A stretch of 64,000 nt of DNA, from contig OZ244235.1 in assembly GCA_965217095.1 (NCBI GenBank), positions 5,890,001 through 5,954,000 on the forward strand, read 5' to 3'. Below the pieces are notes generated by a model that saw only the letters and a program-made list of their open reading frames with translations, had not been told where the DNA came from and made no database searches. A program made the position numbers and the translations under genes. Each line of letters starts with the position of its first letter. Positions within the stretch are counted from its first letter, which is position 1. The stretch comes from CAYNZV01 sp965217095. GTDB taxonomy: Bacteria > Latescibacterota > UBA2968 > UBA8231. Positions 10,177-19,791 of the stretch are shown piece after piece.

Positions 10177-10992
10177 CTAATCGTAAGGCCAGAATTGATT
10201 CCACGCCGTCATCCAATCCTCAGCGCGGCTTTCTGCGGTTAGCGCGCCCGTGATCTCGACGCCAGCGCGTCCTTTGAAATCGGCCAGTTGGTCAACAGTG
10301 CCCGTTTCGATCTTGATGGTTGTGGGTTTAGCGGGCACATAGGGCGGTACAACCGTTAGGTCCTGGAGAGCGTTCTTGGCACCGTCTTCAATCATCTCGC
10401 GCGCGCGCAAGGGCGGAATCTGGCGCGCACTGTAGCGGCTCAGTCCTTTCTTCACCGCCACTGTGGGCAATCGATCACCGAGCAATTCGCGGGCTTCGCG
10501 GCACACAGCTTCGTCGCCGGTTATCAGGACAACCGGAACCCCGTAGTGACCGTTGAGGGCAGCGTTAACCCCCGTTTCTCCCACCAGGTCGTCGTTGAAC
10601 CACAGGTTGTGGTAGGTGACCCCCGATATGGTGTGGCAGAGGACACCGTCGGGCGTGTTGTTGCGCGCATGCATGCCCACCAGCAGGCAGGCATCACAGC
10701 CCTCCTCCCACATTTCGGTGTAGCGACCCCATGCATGATGGGCAACCCACTCGCAGTCAGGGTCGAGCTGCTCGGGGATTAGCGAGTTAAAGGTCCAGCC
10801 CTTACCTGCACCATGGCAGTCGACGACGACGATACGCGTGGCACCGCCAGCTTTGGCACCGCGCACGGCGGCGTTGATCTCCTCGGTGTAGAGTCGGCGC
10901 CCTTCTTCGAACATGGCGTCTCCACCATGGACCTGCTCCCAGGCGACAATGCCGCTGACTCCTTCCATATCTGTCATGATGAGAACTTGCAT
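10177..10992 (-). CDS. M55 family D-aminopeptidase (DppA-like)
   Basis: 271 residues, the normal length for DppA. The zinc ligands of the B. subtilis enzyme are recognisable: Asp8 and Glu10 in MTDMEGVSGI, His60 in VVVDCHGAGKG, a His in LLVGMHARNN (about 108), and Glu in DLVGETGVNA (about 139). The family removes N-terminal D-amino acids from peptides in a self-compartmentalised decamer, in dipeptide or cell-wall peptide recycling. It is followed (in the direction of transcription) by the truncated coiled-coil relic and preceded by the SnoaL-like lipoprotein, 27 bases away. The family call is secure; the physiological substrate is not. Confidence 0.92.
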   Translation of the reverse strand: MQVLIMTDMEGVSGIVAWEQVHGGDAMFEEGRRLYTEEINAAVRGAKAGGATRIVVVDCHGAGKGWTFNSLIPEQLDPDCEWVAHHAWGRYTEMWEEGCDACLLVGMHARNNTPDGVLCHTISGVTYHNLWFNDDLVGETGVNAALNGHYGVPVVLITGDEAVCREARELLGDRLPTVAVKKGLSRYSARQIPPLRAREMIEDGAKNALQDLTVVPPYVPAKPTTIKIETGTVDQLADFKGRAGVEITGALTAESRAEDWMTAWNQFWPYD

Positions 10993-11019
10993 TCTGTGGC
11001 TCCTTCGTATCGCGGGAAT

Positions 11020-11436
11020 CTATTCTTCCGGAGATATCATGTAGGCGGCAAATGTCTGCACGGCGATCTTGCCACCGCGAATAACAAAGGTATCCGTGCC
11101 AAGGGGCGTCGAGCCGCCGGACCACACGATGTATGCTATCTCGCCCTCGACGTCCTGGCGCACCATTTTGAACTCATCCCAAAAGTTGGCTGGTAGTACC
11201 TTGGGAAGATCCGTGAAAAACTTGCGTATGGCATCGTGACCATGCAGAGGCCCTTGCTGGGTATAGATTACCGCGTCTGGCGCGTAGTCTGTAAGGATCT
11301 CATTCACGTTGCCGCCCCCGACGGCTTTCAGGTGATTTGTCACAACCGACGTCGTCTCTTGAGTTCTGTCTGGAGAGGCACAAGCAAAAAGCCAAATCGA
11401 GAGCGTCATCAGAACATTAGGGTTAGCGAATCTCAT
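11020..11436 (-). CDS. SnoaL/NTF2-like domain lipoprotein
   Basis: 138 residues. The N-terminus MRFANPNVLMTLSIWLFAC is a lipoprotein signal with a lipobox at LFAC. The rest has the pattern of the SnoaL/ketosteroid isomerase-like NTF2 fold: VVTNHLKAVGGGNVNEILTDY, then DAVIYTQQGPLHGHDAIRKFF, and strands ending in YMISPEE. Related proteins are often annotated 'nuclear transport factor 2 family' and have small-molecule binding or enzyme roles. No catalytic residues can be assigned. It precedes the D-aminopeptidase gene on the same strand. Confidence 0.8.
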   Translation of the reverse strand: MRFANPNVLMTLSIWLFACASPDRTQETTSVVTNHLKAVGGGNVNEILTDYAPDAVIYTQQGPLHGHDAIRKFFTDLPKVLPANFWDEFKMVRQDVEGEIAYIVWSGGSTPLGTDTFVIRGGKIAVQTFAAYMISPEE

Positions 11437-11577
11437 GATGGGTTCCTTTCTTGGATTGCGAACAGCGCTTGACCCGCGGCCGATTATCTCCGTTGCTCCC
11501 GGGTGCCTAAATAAAGCTTCATTTCAAGCCAGGAAAAGGGGTTTCGCGTACCAGATTTTTCATTGAGGTTTATTGAT

Positions 11578-13179
11578 ATGCACCGGTTGCTCTTGATACT
11601 CTGCCTGCTCTCCGCTCACCACCTCCTTGCACAGGTGGTGGTGATTCCCGAATACGAGACCGTCCGGTATCCGCAACCGCCGGTCCCGAAGGGTGAGTTT
11701 CAGCAACCCGATCTGTCGGGGGCGTTCCGACCGTTGCGCTTGACTACTAGCGACGTCACCTGGTACGACCATCCTGCGCCCACGTTCCCCTTCACCCTGA
11801 ATCAGCGTGCGACCGTGTGGCTTGCCGTTTATCAACATTCCACAAGAACAGGACCGCGGGGGCCGCTGGGTGCATGGGTAATTCTGGGACCACAGGACCT
11901 TCTCGTGTACATATCCCAAGGACAGGCATTTGAAGCGGGCTCCCATTCACTACGATGGGATGGAAGGGACTGGCTCGGTCGCGACCTGACCGATGGTGTG
12001 TACGAGTTCGACCTCATCGCCATTAACAATCTCGACAAGCCGGTCCTCGCCGGTCCGGCGGCGCGCGCTGGCTTCGGTCGCACCCTGATCGATACGCGGC
12101 ACGATCCGCCGGAAATCTGGGTTCAGGAATCTGAGCGACAGCTGGACGAGCGGGGCCACCGTGCCGGCGATATCATTCGCGGAAGCCTCGGTACAGACTA
12201 CATCGCCGATCCGTCTGCCTGGGAACGTTGGTCCTACAACGAGGTTCTGGATTTCGACGGTGCCCGCACCATCAGTATGCAGCTGGACGACCAGGACACC
12301 GAGGTGTATTGGACGACCCACAGAGGATACCACGACCGGCCAAAGCGGGCCCGATTGGACCGGGAGCGGGGTGGGCTCTACAAGATGCGCATCGATCGTG
12401 CGGCCAGGCGGTGGACAAGGGACGCCACGTTCGCCGACAACGGATTCGCCCGCAGCGAGGAAAACCGGATGATGGACATCAGACCGTGGCACGATGTGGT
12501 CTACGCGGCACACCAAGGTCAGGTCATTGGCGATCCTGTGTGTACGGTGGAGGCCTGGAGCAAGGAGACAGGAGAGATTGTCCGCGAGATCGACGTCACT
12601 GAGTATTTCACCCTGGTCAAAGTGCAAAACGGCAAACCGCTGGCCGGCATCCCTTCCGGTCCCATGTACCTGGGCGTCAACAACCACGGCATCTGGATGA
12701 CCAGCTGGAGTGGCGGCACGCCGATCGTTTTCTCAGATCACACGGGCCATGTCAAATGGGTCAACCGCTTTGGAGACCGGTTCGGAGACCACCTGTCGAT
12801 TGAAGAGGCTGCGGATACGGGCTTGGCCGCATCTGGAGGTCACAATCTGCAGATCGAGCCAGACCCCAGTGGACGGGCCGTGTTCTTCGGCACAGGGGGC
12901 AACGACCGCGGGGCCTATTTCTCTGCTCTCGGGCGCGACGGGGCCGGTCTCTTCGATCTCCTATTCGAAGAAAGGCTCGTTCCGGGACCCGAATCGGGAA
13001 AGCTCACGATCGTAAAAGAGGACGGGCCGTACGACGGAATCTACTACGCCATGGGCACCCGTCATCTGGTGACCGGGCAAGCCGGGTATCCGGAGGGCGA
13101 AAAATACGGCCCCGGGATGCTACTCCATATTCCGTACGACCTGGTGTCGGGGAAGCTCCATCGAGCTCGCTCGAAATAG
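11578..13179 (+). CDS. Secreted protein with FlgD-like Ig domain and beta-propeller-like C-terminal part
   Basis: 533 residues from the ATG at 11578, which has GAGG 9 bases upstream; a TTG at 11563 is less likely. Signal peptide MHRLLLILCLLSAHHLLAQ. Residues ~60-160 contain a FlgD-like fold typified by GSHSLRWDGRDWLGRDLTDG, the same consensus as the sorting domain of the FG-GAP protein, but here internal rather than terminal. The rest (about 170-530) is rich in short beta strands with repeated GxxxW and 'NNHGIWMTSWSGG' type segments, compatible with a propeller. No catalytic motif was recognised. It is flanked by minus-strand genes on both sides, so it is a single-gene unit. Confidence 0.72.
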   Translation: MHRLLLILCLLSAHHLLAQVVVIPEYETVRYPQPPVPKGEFQQPDLSGAFRPLRLTTSDVTWYDHPAPTFPFTLNQRATVWLAVYQHSTRTGPRGPLGAWVILGPQDLLVYISQGQAFEAGSHSLRWDGRDWLGRDLTDGVYEFDLIAINNLDKPVLAGPAARAGFGRTLIDTRHDPPEIWVQESERQLDERGHRAGDIIRGSLGTDYIADPSAWERWSYNEVLDFDGARTISMQLDDQDTEVYWTTHRGYHDRPKRARLDRERGGLYKMRIDRAARRWTRDATFADNGFARSEENRMMDIRPWHDVVYAAHQGQVIGDPVCTVEAWSKETGEIVREIDVTEYFTLVKVQNGKPLAGIPSGPMYLGVNNHGIWMTSWSGGTPIVFSDHTGHVKWVNRFGDRFGDHLSIEEAADTGLAASGGHNLQIEPDPSGRAVFFGTGGNDRGAYFSALGRDGAGLFDLLFEERLVPGPESGKLTIVKEDGPYDGIYYAMGTRHLVTGQAGYPEGEKYGPGMLLHIPYDLVSGKLHRARSK

Positions 13180-13287
13180 CGTGGGATTTTATATCGAAGC
13201 CTTGCATCCTTAACGAGAGCCGTGTGGCGTCGGCTGTTGGTCGGAGTAGGAGGAGGTGTCGCGGTGGTTTGTTGGCGGCGAGCCCGT

Positions 13288-14322
13288 TTACGATTCCAAG
13301 CGTTCGACAGACCCGTCGTAGAGAGCTTTCAGCTCGTCGCTGTACGCGAACAGGGCGGGTATTCCACCCGTATGAACGAAAACGAGCGTGTCGTCGGCGC
13401 CCCAATCGCCTTGCGACACGTGATCGGCCAGACCGGCAAAAGCCTTGCCCGAGTATACCGGATCCAGAATAATCCCTTCCGTTCGAGCGACCAACCCCAG
13501 TGCGTCATTGCCGGCCTGCGTAGTTACGCCGTACGCCGTTCCTGCGTACTCGCCGTGGCTCTCGAAATCTGCGGCGAGAAACTCGACATCCAGATCCAGC
13601 ATGTCGCATATGCTGTTGGCCGTGGCGGCCAGCTCGGCGTTTTTCTCGGCGTTGTCGTGGGGATGGGGGCTGATGCCCACGGTGCGCACATCGAAACCGA
13701 TGGCTCGGGCGCCGACCGCCATCCCGACGTGCGTATGGATGCCGGAGCTCAAGTAGATGCCAGACGGGCGGATCTCGCGTTCCCTGATCTGGTCGTACAA
13801 CTCGAGGAATCCATCCACGTACGAGACGCTGCGCAGCAGATAGCCGTCTGAACTTGTGTTGTAGACCTTGAGTCCTTGCGACTCAAGGTCCGCCACAATC
13901 CTCGCCACGTCGTCGGGGGAGGAGGTCAAGCGAACCTCGGCTCCGAGTAGATGGGTAAGTAACAGATTTCCGTTGACGGGCTTCGCGTGATCGTCGCTAC
14001 GGCCGACCATCACCGCTCGTTTTCCCAGTCGAGCTGCCAGGGCTGCCGTAAGTCTCGATTGGTTCGACTGCGAAGCAGCACCATGCAGCAGCACATCGTA
14101 CCCTTCGTCCACCGCCGGAGCACAGGAATACTCGAACTCACGCACCTTGTTCCCACCCAAGGCCAATCCAGTAAGGTCTTCACGTTTCATGAGGATTCGC
14201 GGACCACCAAGGGCGGTGGACAGTCGCGGACACTCATCGAGCGGCGTGGGAAAGTGGCCCAGCTCGAGTTTCGAGAATCGGCGGAGTCGGTCGCGCAGTT
14301 GGTTGGGCGTGTACGGCGTCAT
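13288..14322 (-). CDS. PLP-dependent deaminase (D-cysteine desulfhydrase / ACC deaminase family)
   Basis: 344 residues from the ATG at 14322 (MTPYTPNQLRDRL), the usual length of the family; the longer open frame upstream overlaps the PhyH gene and reads like non-coding sequence. The PLP-binding Lys is visible in LALGGNKVREFEY (Lys59), followed by GAASQSNQSRLTAALAARLG, the phosphate and substrate loop. Members deaminate 1-aminocyclopropane-1-carboxylate or eliminate H2S from D-cysteine; the two cannot be separated here. It lies at the 3' end of a long minus-strand run including PhyH and a Na+/solute symporter, so an imported amino acid-like substrate is plausible. Confidence 0.88.
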   Translation of the reverse strand: MTPYTPNQLRDRLRRFSKLELGHFPTPLDECPRLSTALGGPRILMKREDLTGLALGGNKVREFEYSCAPAVDEGYDVLLHGAASQSNQSRLTAALAARLGKRAVMVGRSDDHAKPVNGNLLLTHLLGAEVRLTSSPDDVARIVADLESQGLKVYNTSSDGYLLRSVSYVDGFLELYDQIREREIRPSGIYLSSGIHTHVGMAVGARAIGFDVRTVGISPHPHDNAEKNAELAATANSICDMLDLDVEFLAADFESHGEYAGTAYGVTTQAGNDALGLVARTEGIILDPVYSGKAFAGLADHVSQGDWGADDTLVFVHTGGIPALFAYSDELKALYDGSVERLES

Positions 14323-14410
14323 ATGCGGTGGGAGAACGACGGCCGCGCCGAAGACTGCGTCAAGCAATCGCTGCCAGCTTAGACTCGGGGGAACGTTGGA
14401 GTGCGCACCT

Positions 14411-15361
14411 TCAAGCGCCGTCGCCTTGCTCGCGTGCGGCGCGAACCTCCTCGGCCGCTTTGCACGAACGCACGTGCGCCATGTCGGGTGCCCACTCGTA
14501 CCCCTTCCAGGCGTACGGATCGCTGCCGGCAACTGGAATCACACCTCTCCAGTCGGACTTCGCCGCGCTCTCTCCTTCTTTCAGCTGCCAAGGCAGCAGG
14601 CTCCAGCTGTTGCAGTAATGGCTCACCAGCACCCGGCGGTAGATATTGCTGCGATTCTTGTAGGAATGGTGTAACAGGTAGCCATTGAAGAAGACCACCC
14701 CGCCGGCACCGACTTCCACCGCTACCTCACTGCTGCCATCGAATCCGTAGCTCTCCAGAGCGAAGTCGAATTCGTCCCGGTTGTCATGTTCTCTCTGGGG
14801 ATATAGGTATCCTTTCCGGTTGGACCCCGGAAGGATGTAGAGGCACCCGTTTTCTTTGGTCGCGTCATCGACCGCGATCCATGCGCCAACGAGGGAGCGG
14901 TCGCGGGTGGGAATGTAGACTTCGTCCTGGTGCCATGCCTGCCCCTGAAAACCAGGGGGTTTGACGAAATACATCGACTGCATGCATTCGACGCTGCCGT
15001 CCCATTCGAGCAGGTGGGCGCCGGCTATCTGACTGAGGGCGCCACAGATCTGCGCGTGTCGCGCGTATTTCTCGATGACGGGGCTGATGAATTGGGGGTG
15101 GTGGATGCAGAGAATCGATTCCAGCACCTCGCGATCGCTGTAGTCGCTTGGCACCGGATCGATCCCCCGGCACGGGTAGGCGCCGCGGGCAATGGCGATC
15201 AGATCCGTCGCCAGCTCCTCCAACTCCTTCGCACCGACCATATCCGGGACGACCAGGTATCCGTTCTCGACGAAAAACTCGACCTGGGATTTGTCCAGCG
15301 GCTTCGGAACCTCGATCTCCGGTCCCGCCTTCATCACCTCTGAATCTTGTGGAGCTTCCAC
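14411..15361 (-). CDS. Phytanoyl-CoA dioxygenase (PhyH) family protein
   Basis: 316 residues from GTG 15361; an ATG at 15334 is an alternative start. The iron-binding HxD is WHQDEVYIP (His144, Asp146), with a distal His in GYLLHHSYKNRS and a following Arg-rich stretch (IYRRVLVSHY) for 2-oxoglutarate. Six bases separate it from the symporter gene upstream, so the two are likely cotranscribed. This suggests that the symporter's cargo, or a product of it, is hydroxylated. It is only distantly related to the PhyH at 1018. Confidence 0.9.
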   Translation of the reverse strand: MEAPQDSEVMKAGPEIEVPKPLDKSQVEFFVENGYLVVPDMVGAKELEELATDLIAIARGAYPCRGIDPVPSDYSDREVLESILCIHHPQFISPVIEKYARHAQICGALSQIAGAHLLEWDGSVECMQSMYFVKPPGFQGQAWHQDEVYIPTRDRSLVGAWIAVDDATKENGCLYILPGSNRKGYLYPQREHDNRDEFDFALESYGFDGSSEVAVEVGAGGVVFFNGYLLHHSYKNRSNIYRRVLVSHYCNSWSLLPWQLKEGESAAKSDWRGVIPVAGSDPYAWKGYEWAPDMAHVRSCKAAEEVRAAREQGDGA

Positions 15362-15367
15362 TCTTGC

Positions 15368-16891
15368 CTACGCTTCGGAGGTGCGCCTGAGAACGGCGCG
15401 TTTGTGAAGTATCCAGGATACGATCGTACCGACGGCAAGGTCCACCGACAGGGCCACGGGGCTGATCCAGATGAAACTTACCGGATCGTTGCCGTTTGGC
15501 AACATGCCGAAGATGGGGCCCGAAAACGCGATCAGGGCAGCTGCAAGTACACCGCAGATGGTGCCGGCGACAACCCCAGCGGGGCGCGCAAACGGCACGA
15601 AGAGAGCGAAGAAGAACAACGCGAAGATCGGCGTCGTAAACAAATTCGAGGTCTTGTTCGTAACGGCGGTGATGTTGCCGGGAATGTGCTCCATCAACGA
15701 GCTCGTCACCACGACAATGGCGCCGATGGCGAAAGCGAGCAGCTGTGCCCTTCGGGTATGTTGCCGTTCGTCGGCGTATTTGACTCCGAGCCGGTCCAAG
15801 AAATCGGTCGTGACCACGGCGGTAATGGAGTTCACGCCGGAGTCGAGGCTGGACATGGCCGCGGCGAACATGGCGGCGACCACGAGACCCGAGATGCCCG
15901 GCGGTAGGTGAAACGCAATGAAATGGGGGAACACCTTGTCTGCGTTTTCTTCGATATTGATCCCCGGCGGCAGTAGGTTCGCCTGGCTCTGGAAGAATCC
16001 GAGCAACGCCAGGCCGGCCAGCCATAGGGAACAGCCGATCACTACCCCCACTACCTGCTGCGTCACATAGGAGCGCCGAGCCGCCCGCGCATCTTCGGTC
16101 GCCATGAAGCGCTGTACCACCGTCTGGTCGCCGCCGGCAGTAGCGATCGTCCACAACAAGCCGGTCAGCATGGAGCCGATGATAGTGACGCGCACCGACG
16201 GGTCGAAGCTGAACAGCGGTTGTTCGTCCCAGTGATCTTGCCACTGGGTTGGTATCCACTCGAAGCCGGAGAAGTGGTAACTAACCATACCGATCACGAT
16301 CAGCGCGCCACCCAACATCAAGGTGCACTGCACCAGGTCGGTAATTACCACCGCACGAAGACCGCCCAGCGAGGTGTAGGTGATGGCAACCAGACCGGTA
16401 ACTAGCGTGATCCAGGGGATCCAGCTGTCGTCCAACCCGAACATCACTGCCATCGCCTTTGCGGCCAGATAGATCAACAGCGCCATCCATACCAGACGCA
16501 GCAGGATGAACAGGGTGGCACCTAGCAAGCGGATGCCGAGTCCAAGCCGCTCCTCCAACAGCTCGTAAGCGCTGGTAACCCGGGTTCGCATATACCGTGG
16601 TATAAGGATGAACCCGACTACTAGGATCGCGATCGGCAGGGTGAGGTAGTTGAGCATAAAGACCGGCCCTTTGCCAATCGCTTCCCCCGGGATCGACAGA
16701 TAGGAGATGGTGCTTAGAAGGGTGGCAAAAAGAGAGATGCCAATCAGCGACGGCGGCATGCGTCCGCTGCCGGTGAAGTATTCGCGCACGCTGGACTGCC
16801 GGCGACTGAAGAAATAACCGAGGCCGAGCGTCGCCAGCGCGTAGAGGACAATAATCGCCCAATCGAGTGGGGTTAGACCGGGTGTTTCCAT
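15368..16891 (-). CDS. Sodium:solute symporter family (SSS/SLC5) transporter
   Basis: 507 residues, about 13 hydrophobic segments, in the inner membrane. Typical SSS features include the start LDWAIIVLYALATLGLGYFFSRR, the segment YFTGSGRMPPSLIGISLFAT, the substrate-site region STISYLSIPGEA, and GGDQTVVQRFMAT. It couples uptake of a sugar, polyol, amino acid or vitamin to Na+ flow. It lies in a minus-strand run with PhyH, PLP deaminase, two Gfo/Idh/MocA and fumarase genes, and is probably the importer of that catabolic module. Confidence 0.92.
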   Translation of the reverse strand: METPGLTPLDWAIIVLYALATLGLGYFFSRRQSSVREYFTGSGRMPPSLIGISLFATLLSTISYLSIPGEAIGKGPVFMLNYLTLPIAILVVGFILIPRYMRTRVTSAYELLEERLGLGIRLLGATLFILLRLVWMALLIYLAAKAMAVMFGLDDSWIPWITLVTGLVAITYTSLGGLRAVVITDLVQCTLMLGGALIVIGMVSYHFSGFEWIPTQWQDHWDEQPLFSFDPSVRVTIIGSMLTGLLWTIATAGGDQTVVQRFMATEDARAARRSYVTQQVVGVVIGCSLWLAGLALLGFFQSQANLLPPGINIEENADKVFPHFIAFHLPPGISGLVVAAMFAAAMSSLDSGVNSITAVVTTDFLDRLGVKYADERQHTRRAQLLAFAIGAIVVVTSSLMEHIPGNITAVTNKTSNLFTTPIFALFFFALFVPFARPAGVVAGTICGVLAAALIAFSGPIFGMLPNGNDPVSFIWISPVALSVDLAVGTIVSWILHKRAVLRRTSEA

Positions 16892-16940
16892 GAGCTTTGG
16901 ATCAGCTGCCTTGAATTACGCTTGAATCTTGAAAGTGCGG

Positions 16941-17969
16941 TCAGAGCCCGTCAGCTAGCTCGGATCTCTTGACGGTGCGGCCCTCCTGGCAGGAGATGAC
17001 CATCATCTGACAGAGCGCCATTACCTCGAGGTTGTTCCTGCCGCTGATGCCCGGCTCGATTCCTTCTTCGATGTAAGCGTGGAAGTCGGCCAGGACTCCT
17101 GCTTCGTCGGATGCTTCCGCTAGCGGCACCGGGTTTGTATCGGTGCGGCCAAACTGCTCACCGGGCCGCTGGCTGAACTCAAGGATCTGTTTTCCATCCG
17201 CGTCCGTGCCCGCGATAACCGCACCGAGTTTGCCGTGGAGGCCAAGGTAGAAGTGGTTGCGTGCCGAATCGTGCCCGTGGAAGTAGTTGACCACCACTCC
17301 GCTTTCGAACCGCATGAAGGCACTGGTGTTGTTCGGATGCTCGTACCTGGACCAGGGCGCCCCGAACGCGTTCGCTGTCATCTCGGCGACCGGACCGAAC
17401 CAGAATAGGAAGTTGTCGAAGTGGTGACAGGACATGTCCCACACCGAAGCAAAGGGATAGTTGAGAGTGCGCGGTTCGGGACGGGAACGGTGCTGGATAT
17501 GGTCCAGTTGATACGGTTCACCGACACTGGCGGGATCGTCCGGGGTATGCAGAATGCGGTGGAGGGTGCGTTCCAGCTCCCTGTACCGATAGTCTTGGGA
17601 CACACAAAAGACGCCGTCTTTTTCGCGGGCGAATTTGACCGCCTCGCAGGCCGTCTCCCAATCCGGAGCCATGCCTTTCTCCACCAGCACCGGAAGACCT
17701 CGTTCCAGGGCCTGCTTTGCCATCGGTACATGGTGAATGGTAGGGGTACAGATAACCACGCAATCGGCGCCCGATTCATCCATTGCCCGAGTGTAGTCGG
17801 TGTAACAAGCGCCGCTCGACAACCCGGTCAGCTCGCGGCCGGCTGCGAGAGCCGACTCCTGCATGTCGCACAGGGCCGTGACCTGGAATCCGATCTCGGG
17901 TTTGCAGGTTCCCAGCGGCCAGAGGCCACGGCCGCCGACACCTACACACAGGGTCTTGAGAATCTTCAC
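16941..17969 (-). CDS. Gfo/Idh/MocA family oxidoreductase
   Basis: 342 residues. The N-terminal Rossmann loop reads CVGVGGRGLWPLG. The conserved Lys lies in PVLVEKGMAPD, where the usual EKP is EKG. The C-terminal domain carries WDMSCHHFDNFLFWFG, in the place of the family's catalytic or metal His motif. Function is presumably oxidation or aldehyde/ketone reduction of a sugar-like substrate. It lies 49 bases upstream of the symporter and 17 bases after fumarase on the same strand. Confidence 0.9.
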   Translation of the reverse strand: MKILKTLCVGVGGRGLWPLGTCKPEIGFQVTALCDMQESALAAGRELTGLSSGACYTDYTRAMDESGADCVVICTPTIHHVPMAKQALERGLPVLVEKGMAPDWETACEAVKFAREKDGVFCVSQDYRYRELERTLHRILHTPDDPASVGEPYQLDHIQHRSRPEPRTLNYPFASVWDMSCHHFDNFLFWFGPVAEMTANAFGAPWSRYEHPNNTSAFMRFESGVVVNYFHGHDSARNHFYLGLHGKLGAVIAGTDADGKQILEFSQRPGEQFGRTDTNPVPLAEASDEAGVLADFHAYIEEGIEPGISGRNNLEVMALCQMMVISCQEGRTVKRSELADGL

Positions 17970-17986
17970 GGTTCAATGTCGGGCAG

Positions 17987-19606
17987 CTACTTGCGGCGAA
18001 AGGCGGCGAAGAAGTCGTTCCCCTTGTCGTCGACGACGACAAACGCGGGAAAGTCCTTCACCTCGATCTGCCAGATAGCCTCCATGCCGAGCTCGGCGTA
18101 CTCCAGGCAATCAACCTTGGTGATGCAGTCTTGAGCCAGGCGGGCTGCCGGGCCCCCGACCGAGCCGAGATAAAACCCGCCATGTTTCTTGCAGGCGTCG
18201 GTAACCTGTTTCGAGCGGTTCCCTTTGGCCAGCATGACCATGCTGCCGCCGGCGGCCTGGAATTGATCGACGTAGCTGTCCATCCGTCCCGCGGTGGTTG
18301 GCCCGAACGACCCGGTGACGTGACCCTCAGGGGTTTTGGCGGGGCCGGCGTAATACACCGGTTGTTGCCTGAAATAGGGGGGAAGCTCTTCCCCCTTGTC
18401 CAGCCGCTCCTTAAGCTTGGCGTGGGCGATATCACGGGCCACGATCATCGGTCCCGACAAGGAGAGACGGGTGCTCACGGCATGTTTACTGAGCGTCGCG
18501 CGGACCTCCTCCATTGGGTGGGCGAGGTCTATTTCTACCACCTCGCCTTTCAGCTCGTGCGCGTCGACCTCGGGCAGGTACTTGGCGGGATCCTGCTCCA
18601 ATTGCTCCAGGAAAATTCCTTCGGCAGTGATCTTGGACATGATCTGACGGTCCGCGGAACAGGATACCGCGATACCTACGGGGACCGAGGCGCCGTGTCG
18701 AGGCAAGCGTACCACCCGCACGTCGTGGCAGAAGTATTTTCCGCCGAACTGTGCGCCAATGCCCATCTCGGCACTCATCTCCATCACCTGCGCTTCCATC
18801 TCCAGATCGCGGAACGCCTGACCAAACTCGTTTCCCTGGGTTGGCAGGGAATCCAGGTACCGCGTGCTGGCCATCTTGGCCATCTTCAAGGTGTATTCGG
18901 CCGACGTGCCGCCGATAACGACAGCCAGATGGTACGGCGGGCAGGCCGCGGTGCCGATCATGCGCAACTTCTCGTCGATGAAATCTCTCAACGAATCCGG
19001 GTTGAGCAGTGCTCGGGTTTCCTGGAAGAGGAAGCTCTTGTTGGCAGAACCACCACCTTTTGAAATGAACATGAGCTTGTAGGCGCTTCCCTGATCGGCA
19101 TAGATCTCGATCTGGGCTGGCAGGTTGGTGCGGGTGTTCACCTCCTCGAACATGGTCAAGGGAGCAACCTGGCTGTAGCGCAGGTTGGACTCGGTGTAGG
19201 CCTTCTTGATGCCCAGCGCCAGAGCCGCTTCGTCGTTGCCATCGGTCCAGACCCGCTGACCCTTCTTGCCCGTGATGATGGCGGTGCCGGTGTCCTGGCA
19301 CATCGGTAGCACTCCGCCGGCGGCGATGTTGGCGTTCTTGAGCAGCTCCAGCGCTACGAAGCGATCGTTGTCCGAGGCCTCCGGGTCGTCGAGGATCTTG
19401 CGCACCTGGGCTAGGTGGCCCGGCCGCAGGAGGTGAGCGCTTTCACGCATGGCCACGTCGGCCAGCATAGTCAGTCCGCCGGTGTCGACCTTGAGCATCT
19501 CCTCGCCCTCGAAGCTGCCGGTGGATACGTAGTCGGAGGTGAGTAGCCTGTACGGCGTATCGTCCGCGCCCAGCTTGATGATTTCGTGGTGAACGGATTC
19601 AGTCAT
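17987..19606 (-). CDS. fumA: Class I fumarate hydratase, [4Fe-4S] type, two-domain form
   Basis: 539 residues, the length of the fused FumA/FumB type. The alpha-like domain carries VLPMCQDTGTAII and the ACPPYHLAVVIGG cluster-ligand segments. A third Cys is in the SCSADRQIMSK region and the beta-like domain ends VDDKGNDFFAAFRRK. It interconverts fumarate and malate in the cytosol; the cluster makes it oxygen-sensitive. Close relatives include L(+)-tartrate dehydratase, so the substrate could differ, although overall length and motifs favour fumarase. Its placement among catabolic genes rather than TCA genes is unusual and leaves the tartrate-like option open. Confidence 0.9.
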   Translation of the reverse strand: MTESVHHEIIKLGADDTPYRLLTSDYVSTGSFEGEEMLKVDTGGLTMLADVAMRESAHLLRPGHLAQVRKILDDPEASDNDRFVALELLKNANIAAGGVLPMCQDTGTAIITGKKGQRVWTDGNDEAALALGIKKAYTESNLRYSQVAPLTMFEEVNTRTNLPAQIEIYADQGSAYKLMFISKGGGSANKSFLFQETRALLNPDSLRDFIDEKLRMIGTAACPPYHLAVVIGGTSAEYTLKMAKMASTRYLDSLPTQGNEFGQAFRDLEMEAQVMEMSAEMGIGAQFGGKYFCHDVRVVRLPRHGASVPVGIAVSCSADRQIMSKITAEGIFLEQLEQDPAKYLPEVDAHELKGEVVEIDLAHPMEEVRATLSKHAVSTRLSLSGPMIVARDIAHAKLKERLDKGEELPPYFRQQPVYYAGPAKTPEGHVTGSFGPTTAGRMDSYVDQFQAAGGSMVMLAKGNRSKQVTDACKKHGGFYLGSVGGPAARLAQDCITKVDCLEYAELGMEAIWQIEVKDFPAFVVVDDKGNDFFAAFRRK

Positions 19607-19791
19607 GTCTTGTTCCCTCGGATTTTAGCTGCCGAAAGTGCGGTAGGTTGGACGAGGAGAATAAACCGTTCCGGCGGCCGCGCGGCAAGGGAATGCCTGG
19701 ACCGGATAGCCGTTCGGCGGCCACTTGGTCAAGGGACCAGGTTTGCGCTGGTGGGAGAAACCCTACGGCAGCTTCCGGTCGCCGCGCGAAC

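Noticed and set aside
14325..14532. An N-terminal extension of the PLP deaminase
   Set aside because: The extra 70 residues overlap the 3' end of the PhyH gene and have no resemblance to the family; MTPYTPNQL gives the usual length.
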